From: Oscillospiraceae bacterium
GTDB lineage: Bacteria > Bacillota > Clostridia > Oscillospirales > Oscillospiraceae
Reading direction: 5' to 3'
Assembly (NCBI GenBank): GCA_024404315.1
Contig: JAKSQD010000003.1
Coordinates: forward strand, 1-64,000
DNA: 64,000 bases
Numbering within the stretch: position 1 is the stretch's first letter; each line of letters opens with the position of its first letter. The position numbers and the translations under genes were made by a program. This document shows, one piece after another, positions 60,268 to 64,000 of this stretch. Under the pieces are notes generated by a model. That model saw nothing but the letters and a program-made list of their open reading frames with translations, was not told the origin of the DNA and made no database searches.

Positions 60268-60963
60268 ATGAAAAAACTGCTGGAAACCGCCTGTCAGCAG
60301 GCGGATGAGGTGATAGCGGCGGCCATCGGTCGCCCCTGCCCGGTGAAGAGCCGCCTTTCGCCCAGGGGAACCATTGCCAATCCCACCCCCCGTGCCCTCC
60401 GTTTGGACGGGGAAGGTCTGCTGACGCAACAGAATCTTTCCCACACCTGGTTGGAAAGCGTCACCTGTCAGGGCGGTTTTTTCAACTTCACGCTGCGGGA
60501 AGCGTGGTTCCACGAGGCAGCGCAGCATCCCTTGGAGTGGGAGGAATTGCCCCCGCTTCCTCCGGTGTCCATCGACTTTCCCGCCGCCATCCACCCCGGT
60601 GACTGGGTCTTTGCCGGGAAAAAAGCCAGCCCGGAGCGTTGCGCCCGGCAGGACGAGGGAAATCCCGGCTGGTTGGTGCGTGTCACCGAAGAACGCCTCA
60701 GAACGCTGGAAAACCGAGCGGAAACAGCACGGACTTGGACACCCAGCCAAAAAGCCCTGCTGCTGCGTCTGGCGGCCTACGACGAGAGCGCCAGCACGGG
60801 GCGGCTCACCGCCTACCTGACCGATTTGTCCCGGCTCATCTGGCAGGAGAAGCCACACCGCCTCCCGGCGGAGCTGAACCGCTGCTGTCAGGCGGTGATC
60901 CACAATGGACGGGCTGTGATTTACAGAAAATTCATCCTTTCTGAAATCGTCGGTGTAAAATAA
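60268..60963 (+). CDS. ArgS-derived protein lacking the catalytic core
   Basis: A 231-residue protein. The first 80 residues resemble the N-terminal tRNA-binding domain of arginyl-tRNA synthetase, ending in GGFFNFTLREAWF (compare GPGFINF in ArgS). The last 90 resemble the DALR anticodon-binding domain (SQKALLLRLAAYDES... LTAYLTDLSRLIW). The roughly 350-residue catalytic part with HIGH and KMSKS is missing. It may bind tRNA without charging it. Its start overlaps the DUF1934 stop region, giving coupling. Confidence 0.7.
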   Translation: MKKLLETACQQADEVIAAAIGRPCPVKSRLSPRGTIANPTPRALRLDGEGLLTQQNLSHTWLESVTCQGGFFNFTLREAWFHEAAQHPLEWEELPPLPPVSIDFPAAIHPGDWVFAGKKASPERCARQDEGNPGWLVRVTEERLRTLENRAETARTWTPSQKALLLRLAAYDESASTGRLTAYLTDLSRLIWQEKPHRLPAELNRCCQAVIHNGRAVIYRKFILSEIVGVK

Positions 60964-61001
60964 AAGGGAAAAGCATCCTATTTTAGAAGAGAGGGAACAT
61001 T

Positions 61002-61685
61002 ATGGCTTTAAAAATTCTTATCGTTGAGGACGAGAGCAACATTGCCCAGCTGCTCCAGCTGTACCTGGAAAAAGAGGGATATCAGACCACCATTGCCCCC
61101 GACGGCGGTAAGGCGCTGACCCTGTTTGATGAGTTCCAGCCCCATTTGGTGCTGCTGGATATCATGCTGCCCGTCATGGACGGGTGGGCGGTCTGCAAAC
61201 GGATTCGGGAGAGAAACAAGACCCCCATTATCATGATGACCGCCAAGGGCGAAACCATGGACAAGGTGAACGGCCTGGAAATGGGTGCAGATGACTATAT
61301 CGTGAAACCCTTCGAAATGAAGGAGGTTTTGGCTCGCATTCATGCGGTTCTGCGTCGCTTTGATACCGGTGAGGTGGAGGAGAAGAAGCTCTCCTTTGAC
61401 AAGCTGGTCATCAATATGGACTCCTACGAGCTGCTGGTGGACGGCAAGCGGGTGGATACCCCGCCTAAGGAGATGGAACTGCTGTTCCATCTGGCCTCCT
61501 CGCCCAACCGGGTGTTCACCCGCAATCAGCTCTTGGACGAGGTGTGGGGCTTTGACTACTTCGGCGACAGCCGCACGGTGGACGTTCACATCAAGCGCTT
61601 GCGGGAAAAGCTAGAAAACGTCTCTCCCAAGTGGAGCCTGAAAACGGTCTGGGGCGTGGGTTATAAGTTTGAGCTGCTGGGCTGA
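61002..61685 (+). CDS. OmpR-family response regulator
   Basis: A 227-residue regulator. Receiver domain: acidic pair in IVEDESN, phospho-acceptor Asp in LLDIMLPVMDGW, Thr in MTAKG, Lys in YIVKPFEMKEV. C-terminal winged helix: FTRNQLLDEVWGFDYFGDSRTVDVHIKRLREKLE. It pairs with the sensor kinase 8 bases downstream. GAGAGGGAAC precedes the ATG. Confidence 0.95.
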   Translation: MALKILIVEDESNIAQLLQLYLEKEGYQTTIAPDGGKALTLFDEFQPHLVLLDIMLPVMDGWAVCKRIRERNKTPIIMMTAKGETMDKVNGLEMGADDYIVKPFEMKEVLARIHAVLRRFDTGEVEEKKLSFDKLVINMDSYELLVDGKRVDTPPKEMELLFHLASSPNRVFTRNQLLDEVWGFDYFGDSRTVDVHIKRLREKLENVSPKWSLKTVWGVGYKFELLG

Positions 61686-61693
61686 GGTTGGAT

Positions 61694-63118
61694 ATGAATC
61701 TGCGTTCCATTCACCAGCGGCACTTTTTGCTCACCGCTGGCATGATTCTCATTTCCTTTCTCATGCTGGGCGTGTCCTTTTTGGCGCTGACCTATCGTTT
61801 TGCGGTTCGGGAGACCAAAAACACGCTGGATACCAACGCGGTTTTCATCGCCAATGTGACCACCATGTTCTTGGAGCAGGGCTTTGATATGGAAGATTTG
61901 CAAACCCATGATGCCTTTGCTTATCTTTCCTCCACTGCCAATGCCGAAGTAGTCATCTGTGATGAGAATGGTGCAATCTTATACAGCGATGAGCCGGAGA
62001 ACATGGAGGAGCGCCCTCAGAGAAGGCAGGTGCCCTTCCGGGTTCTCCGAGGCATCGACGATGACGGCTATCAGACCATGAGCGATTTGGGCATCTATGG
62101 CCACTCCAAGTTTGTGGTGGCTATGCCCATTGTGTACCAGCAACAGGTAGCCGGTTATGTTTTTGTCACAGCCAGCACGGAAAATCTCACCCGTATGTGG
62201 CGCAGCTTTGGGGTGATTTTTGGCTTCACCGCTGCCGCAGTGCTGATAATCGCCTGGTTTTCCTGCTATTTCAGCACCCGCCAGCAGATTCAGCCCCTCC
62301 GGGACTTGACCGACATCATCAACCGCTTCGGTATGGGAGAATATGACCTCCGAGCCGAGGAAAAGCAGAGCAGCGAAGAGGTGGAGCAGCTGGCTCGTGC
62401 CTTTAACGTCATGGCGGACTCCATCGCCAGCGCCGAGCAGCGTCGTCAGGAGTTCGTGGCCAACATCTCCCACGAGCTGAAAACCCCCATGACCACCATT
62501 TCCGGCTTCACGGATGGCATTCTGGATGGAACCATTCCTCCGGCGCAGCAGCGGGAGTGCTTGCAGGTCGTCTCGGAGGAAACCCGCCGCCTGAGCCGCC
62601 TGGTGCGCCGTATGCTGGATATGAGTCAGCTTTCCGCCCGGGAGCAGGAGGTTCTCTGCCAGAGCCAGTTTAACATCACAGAGACCTTTGCCCAGGTGCT
62701 CATCAGCCTGGAACGGAAAATCACCAGCCGGGGTCTGGACGTGGACGCACAGTTCCCCGACCAGGACGTGATGGTCTGGGGAGACCCCGATGCCATCACG
62801 CAGGTGTGCTATAACCTGCTGGATAACGCCATCAAATTTGCCGAGCCGGGGTCTTTCCTGGGCGTTTCCATCCAGCCCAAGGGCAACAAGGCGTGGATTT
62901 CCGTCCGGGACAAGGGAGAGACCATCCCGCCCGAGGAACTGAGCATGATTTTTGACCGCTTCCACAAGAGTGACCGCTCCCGCAGCCTGGACAAAGAGGG
63001 CGTGGGCTTGGGCTTGTATATCGTCAAAACCATCCTCAACAACCACAAGGAAACCATTACCGTCACCAGTGAGGACGGTATCACGGAATTTCGGTTCAGT
63101 CTGACCCTGGCGGAATGA
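61694..63118 (+). CDS. Sensor histidine kinase
   Basis: A 474-residue membrane kinase. Two transmembrane helices (about 12-35 and 170-192) flank an extracellular sensor of about 135 residues; then HAMP (PLRDLTDIINRFGMGEYDL), DHp with the phospho-His in ISHELKTPMTT, and HATPase with N box NLLDNAIKFAE, FDRFHKSD and GVGLGLYIVK. The signal is unknown. ATG 61694 is used; TTG 61688 is the alternative. Confidence 0.95.
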   Translation: MNLRSIHQRHFLLTAGMILISFLMLGVSFLALTYRFAVRETKNTLDTNAVFIANVTTMFLEQGFDMEDLQTHDAFAYLSSTANAEVVICDENGAILYSDEPENMEERPQRRQVPFRVLRGIDDDGYQTMSDLGIYGHSKFVVAMPIVYQQQVAGYVFVTASTENLTRMWRSFGVIFGFTAAAVLIIAWFSCYFSTRQQIQPLRDLTDIINRFGMGEYDLRAEEKQSSEEVEQLARAFNVMADSIASAEQRRQEFVANISHELKTPMTTISGFTDGILDGTIPPAQQRECLQVVSEETRRLSRLVRRMLDMSQLSAREQEVLCQSQFNITETFAQVLISLERKITSRGLDVDAQFPDQDVMVWGDPDAITQVCYNLLDNAIKFAEPGSFLGVSIQPKGNKAWISVRDKGETIPPEELSMIFDRFHKSDRSRSLDKEGVGLGLYIVKTILNNHKETITVTSEDGITEFRFSLTLAE

Positions 63119-63119
63119 C

Positions 63120-63197
63120 GTAAAAAAGGTTTGGAATCAGCTTTCCCTGCTCTCGATGGGAGCAGGGCGGCGAACGGTTCAAGACCTTTTTTTTCTT
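63120..63197 (+). terminator. Terminator of the two-component operon
   Basis: AAAAAAGGT faces ACCTTTTTTT at the ends of a long imperfect hairpin, with an inner perfect stem CCCTGCTC/GAGCAGGG, followed by a T run. Confidence 0.75.
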
Positions 63198-63222
63198 TGT
63201 TGGGATCGGCAAAAACGAACCA

Positions 63223-63251
63223 TTGAAAAAACGGAACGGATTGGATATAAT
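63223..63251 (+). promoter_or_regulatory. Promoter of the NusG-II/Gx-transporter operon
   Basis: TTGAAA, 17 bases, TATAAT, about 30 bases before the start codon. Confidence 0.75.
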
Positions 63252-63282
63252 GGGGGATAAGTTCGAATGGGGGAGAAAAAAC

Positions 63283-63660
63283 ATGAAAGCATCCATCCGC
63301 AAAAATGATATTCTGCTCATTGCGGGGCTGCTGGTCGTCGCTGGCGTTTTGGCCTTGGTGCTGACGCTCTCCCGAAGAGACGGCAGAATGGTGGTCATCC
63401 GCTATGGCAGCGAGGTGCGGGGACAGTATGCCCTCTCGGAAACCCTGATCGTTCCCATTGAAAACGGACAGGGGGGAGAAAATATCCTCCATATTGAAAA
63501 AGGCGTGGTGTGGATGGAGGAGGCCAACTGCCCCGATAAACTCTGCGTTCAGCAGGGAAAAATCAAATATGCCGGGGAGAGCATCATCTGTCTGCCCAAT
63601 GCTGTGGTGGTGGAGATTTCCGGTAACGATGAGCTGGCCTTAGACGGCGTGACCAATTAA
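63283..63660 (+). CDS. NusG domain II-containing membrane protein
   Basis: A 125-residue protein: one N-terminal transmembrane helix (about 9-29) and an extracellular NusG-II-type beta domain ending in NILHIEKGVVWMEEANCPDKLCVQQGKI, with the two Cys of the family. GGGGGAGAAAAAAC precedes the ATG. Such proteins usually stand beside Gx-transporter and FMN-binding proteins in Firmicutes, as here, and have been linked to extracellular electron transfer loci. Confidence 0.82.
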   Translation: MKASIRKNDILLIAGLLVVAGVLALVLTLSRRDGRMVVIRYGSEVRGQYALSETLIVPIENGQGGENILHIEKGVVWMEEANCPDKLCVQQGKIKYAGESIICLPNAVVVEISGNDELALDGVTN

Positions 63661-63690
63661 GCGTGGCGGATTGTGAAGAGGGGAAAGAAC

Positions 63691-64000
63691 ATGAGAAAGC
63701 AACGAACCCGACAAATTGCGGATTACGGCCTGCTGACGGCGCTTGCGCTGGTGTTGAGCTACCTGGAATCCTTGGTGCCTGCCTTTTTTGCCGTGCCCGG
63801 CATGAAGCTGGGTCTGACCAATGTGGTGGTGCTCATTGCCCTCTACCGCATGGGCTGGAAACAGGCGCTGGCCGTCAACTTTGTGCGTATTTTGCTGGTG
63901 TCCATGACCTTTGGCAATGCGTTCAGCCTGTTTTACGCCATGGCCGGGGGAATGCTGTCTGGAATCGTCATGATTCTGCTGAAAAAAACGGAGAAATTCT
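63691..64000 (+). CDS. Gx transporter-family protein (heptaprenyl diphosphate synthase component I-like), truncated by window
   Basis: The first 103 residues of a membrane protein, cut by the window end. IADYGLLTALALVLSYLESLVPAFFAVPGMKLGLTNVVVLIALYRMG is the typical start of the Gx-transporter/HepST-I family, an ECF-S-like membrane component. GAAGAGGGGAAAG precedes ATG 63691. It is 30 bases after the NusG-II gene and shares its promoter. Confidence 0.85.
   Translation, partial: MRKQRTRQIADYGLLTALALVLSYLESLVPAFFAVPGMKLGLTNVVVLIALYRMGWKQALAVNFVRILLVSMTFGNAFSLFYAMAGGMLSGIVMILLKKTEKF

Noticed and set aside
1..64000. tRNA, rRNA or CRISPR features
   Set aside because: No cloverleaf, rRNA-like segment or regularly spaced direct repeat array was recognised.

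Overview
The window looks like a chromosomal segment of a gut-type anaerobic clostridium, most likely Oscillospiraceae or a relative (Flavonifractor/Oscillibacter/Lawsonibacter-like). The grounds are moderately high GC in the core genes, strong AGGAGG ribosome sites, SigA promoters with 17-bp spacers, a Gram-positive LexA box, lipoproteins, L,D-transpeptidase and VanW cell-wall proteins, an Ech-type hydrogenase, and a nitrate-reductase/molybdenum-cofactor cluster ordered like the clostridial nar locus. No rRNA, tRNA or CRISPR array was seen.

Layout. 1-6.8 kb: a run of one- or two-gene modules (GNAT acetyltransferases, alpha/beta hydrolases, an isoprenylcysteine-type methyltransferase, an acyltransferase, a small membrane protein), all on + and of varied base composition. 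They are separated by a recurring element of roughly 100 bases with a conserved 3' block and covarying arms. The arrangement resembles a gene-cassette array without a visible integrase. 7-8 kb: rfbA. 8.3-20.6 kb: a compact siphovirus-type morphogenesis and lysis cluster (terminase to endolysin) driven by a promoter with a near-perfect LexA box between -35 and -10. No integrase, repressor or replication genes are present, so it looks like a PBSX-like or gene-transfer-agent-like particle, or a pared-down prophage. 20.8-29.6 kb: VanW protein, HPr and a HAD phosphatase, L,D-transpeptidase, two lipoproteins, then the SOS operon lexA-ogt. Two small palindromic elements sharing a 28-bp core lie at 25.55 and 29.6 kb. 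29.8-31.8 kb: an AT-rich acyltransferase-SGNH gene, probably acquired.

31.9-40.3 kb (- strand): a six-subunit membrane-bound Ech-type [NiFe] hydrogenase, whose polyferredoxin subunit has ten [4Fe-4S] motifs, followed by hypCDE. 40.9-44.3 kb: small accessory genes, including an XRE regulator divergent from a gene with a duplicated 19-bp operator. 44.4-53.6 kb (- strand): nitrate-reductase-like molybdoenzyme, ferredoxin, FAD oxidoreductase, TDT-family transporter, mobA, then a candidate Moco riboswitch with terminator in front of moeA-mobB-moaA-MOSC/mogA. 54.2-57.7 kb (+ strand): a Crp-family regulator in one operon with asrABC (siroheme sulfite/nitrite-type reductase). Both divergent promoters carry a perfect TGTGA-N6-TCACA site placed at -41.5, so the Crp protein probably activates both the nar side and its own operon.

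57.9-64 kb: XRE regulator, low-molecular-weight protein tyrosine phosphatase, IspD-like cytidylyltransferase, DUF1934 protein followed by an ArgS-derived protein with no catalytic core, an OmpR/HisK two-component system, a NusG-II-domain protein and a truncated Gx-transporter gene at the window edge. Function calls rest on motifs read by eye; no database search was run.
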